A stretch of DNA of 64,000 nt, from the NCBI GenBank assembly GCA_020634015.1, contig JACKCN010000004.1:1-64000 (forward strand). Direction: 5' to 3'. Under the pieces are notes generated by a model, which saw only the letters and a program-made list of their open reading frames with translations, did not search any database and was not told where the DNA came from. Positions within the stretch are counted from its first letter, which is position 1. Every line of letters begins with the position of its first letter. The stretch comes from Candidatus Delongbacteria bacterium. Its GTDB lineage: Bacteria; CAIWAD01. A program made the position numbers and the translations under genes. Positions 42,343 to 50,768 of this stretch are shown here, one piece after another.

Positions 42343-44197
42343 GAAGAAGCGAATCACGCTGCCAGAACACATCACGGAACTGGTCAGTGATTCCGGCGAA
42401 GGCGCCCAGAAGGCATCGGTGGCCTTCGGCAAGGCCAGCGCGCTGATGGGAAACGGGCTCTGGACCGTGGAAGTGATTCCCGCGGAAATCCAGCCGCCAC
42501 CGCACACGGTGGGTGCCACCTCGGGCAACCGGATCCGCATGGGCAATCGCCCCATGACCAACACGGGTGACCGGGCCGACTGCGTGGTGGCCTTCAACGA
42601 AATGGCCCTGCTGGGCCGCATGCAGACCGGAATGCTCAAGAACGATGTGCTTGTGCTGATCGACAGTCTCTGGGCCGACCATCCGATCCACGCCAAGTCC
42701 TACAAGGAGGTGCTCGACGAGGTGCGCGCCCGGGGCGGGACGGTGGTGGAAGTGCCCTTCGAAACGGAGACCACCAAGGTGCTCGAGGATCCCAAGCGCG
42801 GCAAGAACATGTTCGCGCTGGGGGTGTGGTCACGGCTCTACATGCGTGACCTGCAGCTGGTGAAGGATTGTGTCACCGAGCTCTTCGGCAAGAAGGGCAA
42901 GAAGGTGCTGGAACCCAATCTGCAGCTGGTGCAGATGGGCTGGGACTGGGGCGAGGAGAATCTGCCCATCGAGTTCGAGATCCTCACCATGGAAGACAAG
43001 CGGCCGATGATCGCCATGAACGGCAACACGGCGATCGCGCTGGGTGCCGTGGCCGCGGGCTTCGAACTGTGCTCGATGTATCCGATCACGCCCGCCACCA
43101 GCGCCAGCCACGCGCTGGCCGATTTCTTCGAGGACTTCGGCGGCTTCGTGCATCAGGCTGAAGACGAAATCGCCGCCATCGGTGTGGCGGTGGGCGCGTC
43201 CTACGCGGGCCGCACCGCACTGACCATCACCAGCGGCCCCGGCATGGCGCTCAAGACCGAGTTCCAGGGCCTGGCCGTGATGATCGAAGTGCCGCTGGTC
43301 ATCGTCAACGTGCAGCGCGGTGGACCGTCCACGGGCCTGCCCACCAAGATCGAGCAGAGCGACCTGCTGCATGCGCTGTATGCCGCGCCCGGCGACGCCC
43401 CCAAGATCGTGCTGGCTCCGGCCAGCATCGAGGACTGCTTTCACGTGATGATCACGGCCCGCAAGCTGGCCGAAGAATTCCGCAGCGTGGTGATCGTGCT
43501 CACCGACGCCAACCTGGCCACCGGCCAGCAGCTCTTCGACCGTCCGCAACTCTCGACCGAGAGCCTGCCGCCACCGCTGGACTTCAGCCCGGTGGCCCCG
43601 GAAGACAAGGACCCGTATGCCTGGGATCCCGTCACGGGCCTCTCGAAGCGGTTCATCCCCGGCCAGCCGGGCGGTGAGTCCGTCGTCACCGGACTGAATC
43701 ACGGCCGCAAGGGCGGTGTGACCCACGACGAGGAAAGCAACGAGCAGGGCCATGCCATGCGCAGCCGCAAGCTGGCCACGCTGTTCAGCGCACTCAAGCC
43801 GCCGGTGCCCTATGGCGACGACGAGGGCGACCTGCTGCTGGTCTGCTGGGGCAGCACCAAGGGCGCCATCGAGGAAGCCGTGGACCGCATGCGCGGTCAG
43901 GGCGCGTCGGTCAGCAGCCTGTTCCTGGCCTTCCTCAGTCCACTGCAGCCCGGGCTGAAGGCCATCTTCTCGCGCTACCGCAAGGTGATGACCGTGGAAC
44001 TGAACTACAGCGACAAGAAGACCGACCCGCTGATCACCCCCGAGAACCGGCGTTACAGCCAGTTGGCCACTGTGTTGCGTGCCGCCACCCTGGTGGACGT
44101 CGACTGCTGGTCACGCGTGCCCGGGCGGCCCCTGATGCCCAGTGAGATCTGCGAGGTGATCGCGCAGGAACTGGCCCCTGAAACCGTTTCGGCCTGA
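42335..44197 (+). CDS. korA: 2-oxoacid:ferredoxin oxidoreductase, fused gamma-alpha subunit
   Basis: 620 aa. The N-terminal ~200 residues are the gamma domain (SDSGEGAQKASVAFGKASAL, VIPAEIQPPPHTVGATSGN) followed by the alpha/TPP-pyrimidine domain with MNGNTAIALGAVAAGFELC, YPITPATSASHALADFF near residue 249, and GGPSTGLPTKIEQSDL. This is the KorA arrangement of the two-subunit 2-oxoglutarate/2-oxoacid:acceptor oxidoreductases common in Bacteroidota. Substrate is probably 2-oxoglutarate but branched or aryl 2-oxoacids cannot be excluded. Overlaps the small Cys4 gene; korB follows after 23 nt. Confidence 0.92.
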   Translation: MVEKKRITLPEHITELVSDSGEGAQKASVAFGKASALMGNGLWTVEVIPAEIQPPPHTVGATSGNRIRMGNRPMTNTGDRADCVVAFNEMALLGRMQTGMLKNDVLVLIDSLWADHPIHAKSYKEVLDEVRARGGTVVEVPFETETTKVLEDPKRGKNMFALGVWSRLYMRDLQLVKDCVTELFGKKGKKVLEPNLQLVQMGWDWGEENLPIEFEILTMEDKRPMIAMNGNTAIALGAVAAGFELCSMYPITPATSASHALADFFEDFGGFVHQAEDEIAAIGVAVGASYAGRTALTITSGPGMALKTEFQGLAVMIEVPLVIVNVQRGGPSTGLPTKIEQSDLLHALYAAPGDAPKIVLAPASIEDCFHVMITARKLAEEFRSVVIVLTDANLATGQQLFDRPQLSTESLPPPLDFSPVAPEDKDPYAWDPVTGLSKRFIPGQPGGESVVTGLNHGRKGGVTHDEESNEQGHAMRSRKLATLFSALKPPVPYGDDEGDLLLVCWGSTKGAIEEAVDRMRGQGASVSSLFLAFLSPLQPGLKAIFSRYRKVMTVELNYSDKKTDPLITPENRRYSQLATVLRAATLVDVDCWSRVPGRPLMPSEICEVIAQELAPETVSA

Positions 44198-44220
44198 GGC
44201 CGCGTCAGAAAGGATTGATC

Positions 44221-45192
44221 ATGTCCACCACATTTCTGGACGAGCTGCTTGAGACCGAATGCGAGGTCAAGGAGTACGAGCTCGAGGATTACGAATCGAA
44301 TACACCGCGCTGGTGCAAGGGCTGCGGCGACCACGGCATTCTGAGTTCGGTGCAGCGCCTGCTGCGCGACCGCCAGATCGCCCCCGAGAACGTGGTCTGC
44401 GTCAGCGGCATCGGCTGCTCCAGCCGCTTCCCGCACTACCTGAAGACCTATGGCTTCCACAGTCTGCACGGCCGTGCGCTGCCCGTGTCCACGGGCGTCA
44501 AGCTCTCCCGGCCCGACCTGCATGTACTGACCGTGATGGGCGACGGCGACTGCTTTTCCATTGGTGGCAACCACTGGCTGCACGCCATTCGCTACAACAT
44601 CGACCTGACGGTGCTGGTCTTTGACAACGGGATCTACGCCCTGACCAAGAAGCAGGCCTCGCCGACCTCGCCGATGGGCCAACTCAGCAACACCAGCCCG
44701 CGTGGTTCCTATCTGGAAGCGCTGAATCCCCTGACCGTGATTCTGGGTATCACCAATTGCAGTTTCCTGGCCCAGTCGGCCACCTGGCTGCCCGGCCACC
44801 TGGATGCCACCATCCAGAAAGCCTGGGATCACAAGGGCCTGTCCTTCGTGCGCATCCTGCAGAAATGCCCCGTGTACATGCCCAAGAGCTTCGGCGGCGA
44901 CGGCAGCGACTTCCCGGCTGTGTTTTTGCAGCACGAGAAGGGCATTTCCATCGACAAGGGCCTGCTGCGCAATGCCCGGGCGGTGGAACACGATCCCTCG
45001 GACATCCACGGGGCCCGCGAGATCGCCCAGAACACCGAGCAGGCGCCCTTCGGGCTGCTGTACCACAACCGGGCGATCCAGACCTATGACGATGTGCGCC
45101 ATGGCCATGTGACCAAGCTGAACGGCGCGGATCGCATCGCGGCCCTGGACCGCATGCTGGACGGCTTCGCCGTGAAACTGAACCTGGACTGA
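44221..45192 (+). CDS. korB: 2-oxoacid:ferredoxin oxidoreductase beta subunit
   Basis: 323 aa. RWCKGCGDHGILSSVQRLL and GIGCSSRFPHYL hold the 4Fe-4S cysteines, SLHGRALPVSTGVKL follows, and the TPP motif GDGDCFSIGGNHWLHAIRYN begins near residue 106 with VFDNGIYALTKKQASPTSP. All catalytic features are intact. AAGGA is 6 nt before the ATG. Works with KorA to oxidise a 2-oxoacid with CoA and reduce ferredoxin, here encoded in the same transcript as the ferredoxin-consuming Rnf pump. Confidence 0.95.
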   Translation: MSTTFLDELLETECEVKEYELEDYESNTPRWCKGCGDHGILSSVQRLLRDRQIAPENVVCVSGIGCSSRFPHYLKTYGFHSLHGRALPVSTGVKLSRPDLHVLTVMGDGDCFSIGGNHWLHAIRYNIDLTVLVFDNGIYALTKKQASPTSPMGQLSNTSPRGSYLEALNPLTVILGITNCSFLAQSATWLPGHLDATIQKAWDHKGLSFVRILQKCPVYMPKSFGGDGSDFPAVFLQHEKGISIDKGLLRNARAVEHDPSDIHGAREIAQNTEQAPFGLLYHNRAIQTYDDVRHGHVTKLNGADRIAALDRMLDGFAVKLNLD

Positions 45193-45305
45193 GCACGGCG
45201 CAACGACGCGCGATGAAGTTGTACCAAGACAGACGCCAGGGATTCACCCAGTGAATCCCCAACGCGAGTCACACCGTGATTCGCGCACACAAACGGGAAG
45301 CACCC

Positions 45306-47108
45306 ATGGACAATCAGCTTGCACTCCGCATCGATGCGGACTGGGCCATTCGGGAAGAACGCCTGCAGCAGCGGGTGAACCAGGCGGCCGACTGGCTGCG
45401 TGACATCCTTGCCGTGGAACGACACCACAGCGAGGGACATGAGAAAGGAAAGCTGAAGGCGGCCCTGGGTACGTTCGGCGGCGGGGTGCTCGATTCTGGT
45501 GCCATGAGCGAGGTGCTGGGGCGGGTGGCTGGCAGTCACGTCCAGGACCCGGCCCGGATCGGCCGGATCACCAGTCTGCTGGGTCGCCTGGAAGCCGTCC
45601 AGTCGGACTGGAACGGTGCCGTGGGGGGCCCGGTGACACTGCCCATGGACGGCGGTGCCACACCTGCCCTCGAGCAGGCGGCCGCGTCACTGGACCGGCT
45701 GGCGTCCGTGTTCGCCGCGCTGCGTCAGGCCGCCATGGAGCGTCATGGCCGCTATCGTGAGGAACTGCACCGGCAGTTCTTCGACTCGTTCAATCGCACT
45801 CATCTGGACAGCAGCGAACTGGCACTGTGCCCGCCCCTGCTGGCCCTGGTTCCCGCCTCGGGAGCCAAGGTGCTGGGCACCGTGATGGAGCTGCTGGGCA
45901 GCGGACTGCCCGTGAAGGTCCTGCTGCTCTCAAGCCTGCCGCGCCTGGGCAGCGACTCCCGCTTGCCGGGGCTGGAAGTGGAACTGCTTCCCTTGACCCT
46001 CCAGACCGTCTTCGTGATCCAGTGCACGCGCGCCTGCAGTCAATTCGACACACTGCTGGGCGCCGCGCTGGCCAGTCCGCGCGCGGCACTGGTCTCGCTG
46101 GTCTGGGGTGCCACGGGTGATGCGCAGTTCAATGCGCGGGCAAACCAGGCCGTGGTGGCGCGCGAGTTTCCGGTCTTCGCCTACGACCCCGACCGCAGTG
46201 AGCGTTTCGTTGAACGGCTGTCCCTGGATGGCAATCCCGATCTGGATGCCGCCTGGGCACGCGTGGAACTGCATCACCGCGACGCCTCGAACCAACCCCT
46301 GCTCAGCGAAGCCCGGATGACCTGTGGCGAGTATCACGCGGGCGATGTGGACGCCGATTCCCGCTTCACGACCCTTGAAGAAGAACATCGCGGACGCCAT
46401 CTCTCCGAATGGTTCGGTCTGGATGCCACCGAGCGCAAGCGCACGATTCCCTTTGTCTACCGCGTGCGCCAGGACCGCCTGAGTCGCGTGGTTCCCGACC
46501 GCGAACTGCTGGCCCATTGCGTGCGACGGGCCCAGGTCTGGGAAACCCTGCGCGAACTGGCCGGTGTGCACAATCCGCATGTGGAACACGCCGAACGCAG
46601 CGCCGGTGAACGCATGCGCGCCGAACGCGATGCCAGTCTGGCTGAGGCGCGTCAGGAACTGCAGCGCACCCTCGAGGCCGAAAAGCAGGCCGCCGTGGAA
46701 CTGGCGATGCAGAACCTGGCCCGCCAACTGCTTGGACTGGGCAGTGGCGCCCTGCTGGGCGGTCTGTCGGCAGCCGGCAAGAGTCCGGCAACCGCCGCCC
46801 CCGCTGCCAGTGCCTCCGCGCCGACGCCCGGTGCCGCCGAGCCCGAACCCCAGGTTTCCAGTGATGAATTCTGGCTGGATACTCCGCTCTGCACGGCGTG
46901 TGACGAATGCACCTCGATCAATCCCGCGATCTTCGCCTACAACAAGAACAAGCAGGCAGTGATCATCAACCCCACGGGCGGTCCCTTCAAGGACATCGTC
47001 AAGGCGGCGGAGAAATGCAGCGCGAAGATCATCCATCCGGGCAAGCCCCATGATCCCACGGAAAAGGGCCTGGACAAGCTGATCGAGCGCGCCAGCAAGT
47101 TCAACTGA
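45306..47108 (+). CDS. PFOR-like protein Y with C-terminal ferredoxin domain
   Basis: 600 aa. After an N-terminal ~170 residues without recognised family, residues ~172-440 parallel the C-terminal part of protein X: ALCPPLLALVPASGAKVLGT versus ASCPPLLLAVESGAMGGGSL, and HLSEWFGLDATERKRTIPFV versus PLAEWLELDAADRALSLPLV. A coiled-coil stretch rich in Glu/Arg (~445-490) and an Ala/Pro linker lead to a single ferredoxin-like cluster, CTACDECTSINPAIF (from ~529) with a fourth Cys in AAEKCSAKIIHPG. No TPP motif. GGGAAG precedes the ATG. 113 nt after korB. Likely the dedicated electron acceptor or scaffold for KorAB. Confidence 0.7.
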   Translation: MDNQLALRIDADWAIREERLQQRVNQAADWLRDILAVERHHSEGHEKGKLKAALGTFGGGVLDSGAMSEVLGRVAGSHVQDPARIGRITSLLGRLEAVQSDWNGAVGGPVTLPMDGGATPALEQAAASLDRLASVFAALRQAAMERHGRYREELHRQFFDSFNRTHLDSSELALCPPLLALVPASGAKVLGTVMELLGSGLPVKVLLLSSLPRLGSDSRLPGLEVELLPLTLQTVFVIQCTRACSQFDTLLGAALASPRAALVSLVWGATGDAQFNARANQAVVAREFPVFAYDPDRSERFVERLSLDGNPDLDAAWARVELHHRDASNQPLLSEARMTCGEYHAGDVDADSRFTTLEEEHRGRHLSEWFGLDATERKRTIPFVYRVRQDRLSRVVPDRELLAHCVRRAQVWETLRELAGVHNPHVEHAERSAGERMRAERDASLAEARQELQRTLEAEKQAAVELAMQNLARQLLGLGSGALLGGLSAAGKSPATAAPAASASAPTPGAAEPEPQVSSDEFWLDTPLCTACDECTSINPAIFAYNKNKQAVIINPTGGPFKDIVKAAEKCSAKIIHPGKPHDPTEKGLDKLIERASKFN

Positions 47109-47123
47109 GTTCTGGAGGTGGCC

Positions 47124-47306
47124 ATGGAGAAGAGCAAGGTCCGGGTGCACGGTTCCAAGGGCGGCGGCGCCTGCTGGCTCGTGGGCTGGATGTTCACCAT
47201 CGGCTATGTGGGACTGAGTTTCTGGCAGGGCGTGCTGGCCATGGTGATCTGGCCCTGGTATCTGGGCCGCGCGCTGTCCGCCCTGCTGACCGCCAGCGGC
47301 GGGTGA
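47124..47306 (+). CDS. Small membrane protein ending the Rnf-Kor operon
   Basis: 60 aa. Basic Gly-rich N-terminus, then two hydrophobic stretches (ACWLVGWMFTIGYVGLSFW and VLAMVIWPWYLGRALS). GGAGG lies 5 nt before the ATG; 15 nt after protein Y and 26 nt before the terminator, so it is the last gene of the operon. No family recognised; perhaps a membrane anchor for the soluble electron-transfer proteins. Confidence 0.65.
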   Translation: MEKSKVRVHGSKGGGACWLVGWMFTIGYVGLSFWQGVLAMVIWPWYLGRALSALLTASGG

Positions 47307-47332
47307 GCACACGCATCCTGAAGACGACGTCG

Positions 47333-47363
47333 ATTGCCCCGGGGACCCCTCCGGGGCAATTTC
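47333..47363 (+). terminator. Rho-independent terminator of the Rnf-Kor operon
   Basis: 10-bp perfect stem ATTGCCCCGG/CCGGGGCAAT, 8-nt loop, followed by TTTCATT. First strong terminator after rnfB, defining a transcript of about 14.4 kb. Confidence 0.9.
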
Positions 47364-47447
47364 ATTCTGCCTCTGTCCGGCCAATGTCCGGAACCAGCCC
47401 CGGAGGCTTGTCGTAAGGGCAGGACACAGCTGAATCAGGAGATGCAC

Positions 47448-47990
47448 ATGATGCGAACACTCATCGCCATTGGAGCCCTGGCCTGCCTGCTTGCGATCGG
47501 CTTCAGGATGACCCAGGCAGCCAGCACCGAAGCCATCGTGCTGCAGGCACCGCCCGCGCGCCTCGAGAACCCTTCCGCACTGGATGAGGCGGCCTGGGCT
47601 GCCAGGCTCAACGACCAGGCATTCGCGGTGCTGCGCAAGAGCGCCACCGAGAAGCCCTTCGGCAACAACTTCAATGACGAGCATCGGCCCGGGGTGTTCT
47701 ACTGCGCCGGTTGCGGGCAGGAACTGTTCCGCTCAGGACAGAAGTTCGATTCGGGCACGGGCTGGCCCAGTTTCTGGAATCCGGCGGAGAAGGGCGCGGT
47801 CGAGATGCGCGAGGACCGCAAGTGGGGCATCAAGCGCACCGAAGTGCATTGCAGCCACTGCCTGGGCCATCTGGGGCATGTCTTTGACGACGGACCGGCC
47901 CCCACGGGCATGCGCTACTGCATCAACGGCGCCGCCATGTGCTTTCTGCCATCGGCCCGGGGAACCGCGCCTTCCACACCTGTGAAGTGA
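47448..47990 (+). CDS. msrB: Exported peptide-methionine (R)-S-oxide reductase
   Basis: 180 aa. Signal peptide (LIAIGALACLLAIGF to TQAAS). The SelR/MsrB domain has FYCAGCGQELFRSGQKFDSG, TGWPSFW and HCSHCLGHLGHVFDDGP with the four zinc cysteines, and the catalytic RYCINGAAMCFLP with cysteine, not selenocysteine. Repairs oxidised methionine outside the cytoplasm. AGGAG ends at 47441, so the ATG at 47448 is better placed than the one at 47442. Confidence 0.95.
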   Translation: MMRTLIAIGALACLLAIGFRMTQAASTEAIVLQAPPARLENPSALDEAAWAARLNDQAFAVLRKSATEKPFGNNFNDEHRPGVFYCAGCGQELFRSGQKFDSGTGWPSFWNPAEKGAVEMREDRKWGIKRTEVHCSHCLGHLGHVFDDGPAPTGMRYCINGAAMCFLPSARGTAPSTPVK

Positions 47991-48077
47991 TGCCTCTCTC
48001 GGTCGGCACCGGTGGCCCTGACCTCAGTGCCGGTCTCCGATCGAGTCACGATCGGGCGTTCCTCCCGCCCTGTGATG

Positions 48078-48103
48078 CAGAACCCGCCTTCCGGCGGGTT
48101 CTG
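48078..48103. terminator. Hairpin between convergent msrB and phosphoesterase genes
   Basis: 11-bp arms CAGAACCCGCC/GGCGGGTTCTG with a TTCC loop; no T-run on either side. Serves both converging transcripts. Confidence 0.7.
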
Positions 48104-48128
48104 TGCGTCTCGTGGATCAGGGATGGTT

Positions 48129-49271
48129 TCAGTCCGCCAGGGGGCGCTCGGGACCGGACAGTTCCAGCAGGGTCAGTTCGGGGGAGAGTGGCAGTCGCAT
48201 GGGTGGACCCCAGCTGCCGGTGCCCCGGCTGAGATACAGCCAGAAGTCCTCGCGCGGTGAAGACAGCCCCATGCGCACGGGGTAGGCGCGGGAGGTCAGA
48301 AAGCCAAAGGGAAAGATCTGACCGCCGTGGGTATGGCCCGAGAGCTGCAGCTCCATCAGGCCGGCACTGCTCTCGGGCAGGATCGGCTGGTGCTTGAGCA
48401 GGATCCTGAAGTCCGTGGCCGGCAGACTGGCGAGAAGACCCTGTTCCAGATCCATGGCCTTTGGCCCGCGACCGATGAAGGTGGGGTCATCGATTCCGGC
48501 CACACTCAGGCCCGGAAGAATCTGGACTGCTTCGCCGCGCAGCAGCCGGAACCCTGCCGCTTCAATGGTGCTGCGCCCGGCATCCGGGTTGGAGTACGCT
48601 TCGTGATTGCCGGTGACCGCGAACTTGCCCAGCGGGGCGTGCAGGTCGGCCAGGATCGCTGCCTGTGCCTGCAGCAGCGCCGAAGGGCCGTCGACCAGAT
48701 CACCCGTACACAGAATCAGGTCCGGCTCCAGGGCCCGGGCCGTGTCAGCGACCCGTTGAATGCGTGCGTCGCTGCTGAGCAGGCCAAGGTGCAGGTCCGA
48801 GATCTGCAAAACACGCAGCGGCCGTTCCAGACCGGCCAGTTTCGGGTGCTGCAGTGGCACACGGACCACAGTCAACCCCCGGGCAATGATGAAGGCCCCG
48901 ACTCCCGCCAGCAAGGCCAGACCCAGGGCCCAGCGATTGACCAGCAGAGGATTGAAGGCGATGGATGCTGCACCTGAACGTGTGACAAGGAACGCGATCA
49001 GGCGCAGCACGTCCGCCAGCAGAAAACAACTGAAGAGCAGAAAGGCCAGGCCCATCCAGGTGAATGCGATCCAGCCAAGAATCTGGGACACCCTCAACTG
49101 CCCCTGATGCAGGGCCAGATGGCTCAGCAAGGGCAGTGGCACCAGCACCAGAAAGGCCACCAGCAACCAGAGCGGCGAGCCCAGCAGGGGCGCCAGCCGT
49201 TTGTAGATGTACAGATGTTCGGCGCCGTAGAGGCTCAGAAAAATCGTGAAGAAGACCAGCATCCTGACCAT
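48129..49271 (-). CDS. Membrane-anchored metallophosphoesterase
   Basis: 380 aa. About four N-terminal membrane helices (to residue ~135), then a calcineurin-like phosphoesterase domain of the YkuE/YaeI kind: LQISDLHLG, ILCTGDLVDG, VTGNHEAY, LLKHQP and LSGHTHGGQIFPFG supply the dimetal ligands. Members hydrolyse phosphodiesters such as UDP-diacylglucosamine or unknown lipids. Start at 49271 has AAAGGA upstream; a start two residues later is possible. Confidence 0.9.
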   Translation of the reverse strand: MVRMLVFFTIFLSLYGAEHLYIYKRLAPLLGSPLWLLVAFLVLVPLPLLSHLALHQGQLRVSQILGWIAFTWMGLAFLLFSCFLLADVLRLIAFLVTRSGAASIAFNPLLVNRWALGLALLAGVGAFIIARGLTVVRVPLQHPKLAGLERPLRVLQISDLHLGLLSSDARIQRVADTARALEPDLILCTGDLVDGPSALLQAQAAILADLHAPLGKFAVTGNHEAYSNPDAGRSTIEAAGFRLLRGEAVQILPGLSVAGIDDPTFIGRGPKAMDLEQGLLASLPATDFRILLKHQPILPESSAGLMELQLSGHTHGGQIFPFGFLTSRAYPVRMGLSSPREDFWLYLSRGTGSWGPPMRLPLSPELTLLELSGPERPLAD

Positions 49272-49408
49272 GATCCTTTCTTGCTGCCGGAAGATCCGGA
49301 CTCGTGCCGGGTGCCGCAGCCCTGAAGGTTTTCCGGAGCACCCGGGTTTTGACATACTCAAGGACCGGGAGCACGCGCTCTGAGCGAGATGAACACAAAG
49401 GAACGAGC

Positions 49409-49777
49409 ATGCAGCGCAAGACCAGCCAGCGGGCGGCCATTGAAGAAAGCCTGCGAACCGCCGACCGTCCCTTGAGCCTTGAAGAGTTGCTGGAGCAGGC
49501 GCGCCAGCAGGCGCCCGGCCTGGGCATTGCCACCGTATACCGCAATCTCAAACGCCTGGTGGAAGAGGGAGCCGTGATACCCGTGCTGCTGCCCGATGAA
49601 CCCTCGCGTTACGAGCTGGCGGGCAAGGGGCACCATCACCATTTCCGCTGCCGTCTCTGCCATCGAGTCTTTGACATCAAGGCCTGTCCCGGCGAACTGG
49701 GACGACTGGTCCCCGAGGGGTTCCGCCTGGAAGCCCATGAAATCCTGTTGTTCGGCTTGTGTCGAGCCTGTGCCTGA
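49409..49777 (+). CDS. Fur-family metalloregulator, probably Zur or PerR
   Basis: 122 aa, short for the family. Winged helix with LGIATVYRNLKRLVEEGAV (recognition helix), then the metal-binding HHHHFRCRLC and a second C-x2-C in LFGLCRACA forming a structural zinc site. AAAGGAA precedes the ATG. A zinc-related role (Zur) is favoured by context: a Fur-type dyad just downstream, a MerC-like protein and a cysteine-free ribosomal protein L33 nearby. Confidence 0.88.
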   Translation: MQRKTSQRAAIEESLRTADRPLSLEELLEQARQQAPGLGIATVYRNLKRLVEEGAVIPVLLPDEPSRYELAGKGHHHHFRCRLCHRVFDIKACPGELGRLVPEGFRLEAHEILLFGLCRACA

Positions 49778-49793
49778 CCCCACCTTGTGCGCT

Positions 49794-49815
49794 TGATGAT
49801 AATGAATTACCATCA
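49794..49815. promoter_or_regulatory. Fur-family operator upstream of the merC-like gene
   Basis: 22-bp dyad of the form TGATnnTAAT-GA-ATTAnnATCA, close to Fur/Zur box consensus, 57 bp before the merC-like start and 16 bp after the regulator stop. Confidence 0.65.
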
Positions 49816-49872
49816 GTGTTCCCGTCAGGCTCTGGCCACGGGAAACTGGGCAGTCAGCGGCAAGGAGCAGGC

Positions 49873-50373
49873 ATGAGCAAGGGGCACAGCGTTCACGAGA
49901 TTCCCGTTCCGTCTGCGGAGCCGCTGAACGACCATCGGGTCTGCCTGCAGCAGCGCGAACGCCGGATCAATTGGGATCGGCTGGGCATGCTGGCCTCGCT
50001 GGCCTGCGGCATTCACTGTCTTGCACTGCCCGTGGCCATGCCCCTCTTGCTGGCCAGCGGCTGGGAGTTCGTGGCCGAACCCTGGTTCGAACTGTTGATC
50101 AGTCTCTCGATCTTCGTCATCGCCTTGCGCACCCTGCGCACCCGCTGGCACCGCGGACCTCTGGATCCGATCTCGCTGGGATTGCTGGCGGGATTGGGGC
50201 TGTTGCTGGCAGGAAATCTGCACTCCCTCTTCGGCAATCATGCCCACCATCACCGGGGATTCGAGCTGGATGTGCACATGCTGATTCCGGCCGGCGCCCT
50301 GCTGATTGCTCTCTGCAACGGCCTGGACTGGTGGAAAGCCCGCCACCAGGGCTGCGCCCACAACCACGGCTGA
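49873..50373 (+). CDS. MerC-domain membrane protein
   Basis: 166 aa. Four membrane helices; LASLACGIHCLALPVAMPLL contains the C-x3-C pair of MerC, the mercury-resistance transporter family. Histidine-rich loop NHAHHHRG and the tail CAHNHG suggest metal binding. With a Fur-type box upstream, a zinc-import or metal-homeostasis role is more likely than mercury resistance; no other mer genes are present. AAGGAG 5 nt before the ATG. Confidence 0.85.
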   Translation: MSKGHSVHEIPVPSAEPLNDHRVCLQQRERRINWDRLGMLASLACGIHCLALPVAMPLLLASGWEFVAEPWFELLISLSIFVIALRTLRTRWHRGPLDPISLGLLAGLGLLLAGNLHSLFGNHAHHHRGFELDVHMLIPAGALLIALCNGLDWWKARHQGCAHNHG

Positions 50374-50396
50374 TTCCTGACCCTGGACCGATCCCA

Positions 50397-50440
50397 AGCA
50401 AAAACCCTTTCGAACGAGCCTGGGCTCGACCGAAAGGGTT
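50397..50440 (-). terminator. Rho-independent terminator of rpmG
   Basis: Outer arms AACCCTTTCG/CGAAAGGGTT with an inner GAGCC/GGCTC stem; on the minus strand it ends in TTTTT. Also closes the merC-like transcript from the other side. Confidence 0.9.
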
Positions 50441-50470
50441 CTGGGACAGTCTGCGCTGGAGCCGGAAAAC

Positions 50471-50632
50471 CTATTTGGTTTCCTTGAACTGCACATGCTT
50501 GCGCAGCACGGGGTCGTACTTGCGAAGCTCAAGCCGGGCGGGATGATTGCGCTTGTTCTTGGTGGTGGTATAGGTGTAGGGGCTCTCGGTGGAGCGCATC
50601 TTGATCATTTCACGAGGCTGGGCCTTGGCCAT
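50471..50632 (-). CDS. rpmG: Ribosomal protein L33, zinc-free form
   Basis: 53 aa. REMIKMRSTESPYTYTTTKN followed by KRNHPARLELRKYDP and HVQFKETK is typical L33. It lacks the two CxxC pairs of zinc-binding L33 (C- form). C- paralogues are often Zur-regulated in other bacteria. No Fur-like dyad is seen here, but an 18-bp palindrome (50660-50677) lies 28 bp before the start. Confidence 0.93.
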   Translation of the reverse strand: MAKAQPREMIKMRSTESPYTYTTTKNKRNHPARLELRKYDPVLRKHVQFKETK

Positions 50633-50659
50633 CGGTCGAGTCTCCGCTTTGCTTGCCTG

Positions 50660-50677
50660 ATCTGGAGTTCTCCAGAT
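50660..50677. promoter_or_regulatory. Perfect 18-bp palindrome upstream of rpmG
   Basis: ATCTGGAG-TT-CTCCAGAT, 28 bp from the rpmG start on its 5' side. Position suits an operator or a leader hairpin. Confidence 0.4.
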
Positions 50678-50768
50678 GGAAACGCCGAGTTTACGATTCC
50701 GCGATGTCCTATGCAAAGTCAGCCCGGACAACAATTCCGGAAAAATGCTCGCAAGTGCGGAACCTGTG

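Noticed and set aside
47448..47990. MsrB as a second selenoprotein
   Set aside because: The catalytic position in RYCINGAAMCF is an ordinary cysteine codon; no in-frame TGA.
49873..50373. Mercury resistance locus
   Set aside because: No merR, merA, merT or merP nearby; a Fur-type operator and zinc-free L33 point to metal starvation instead.
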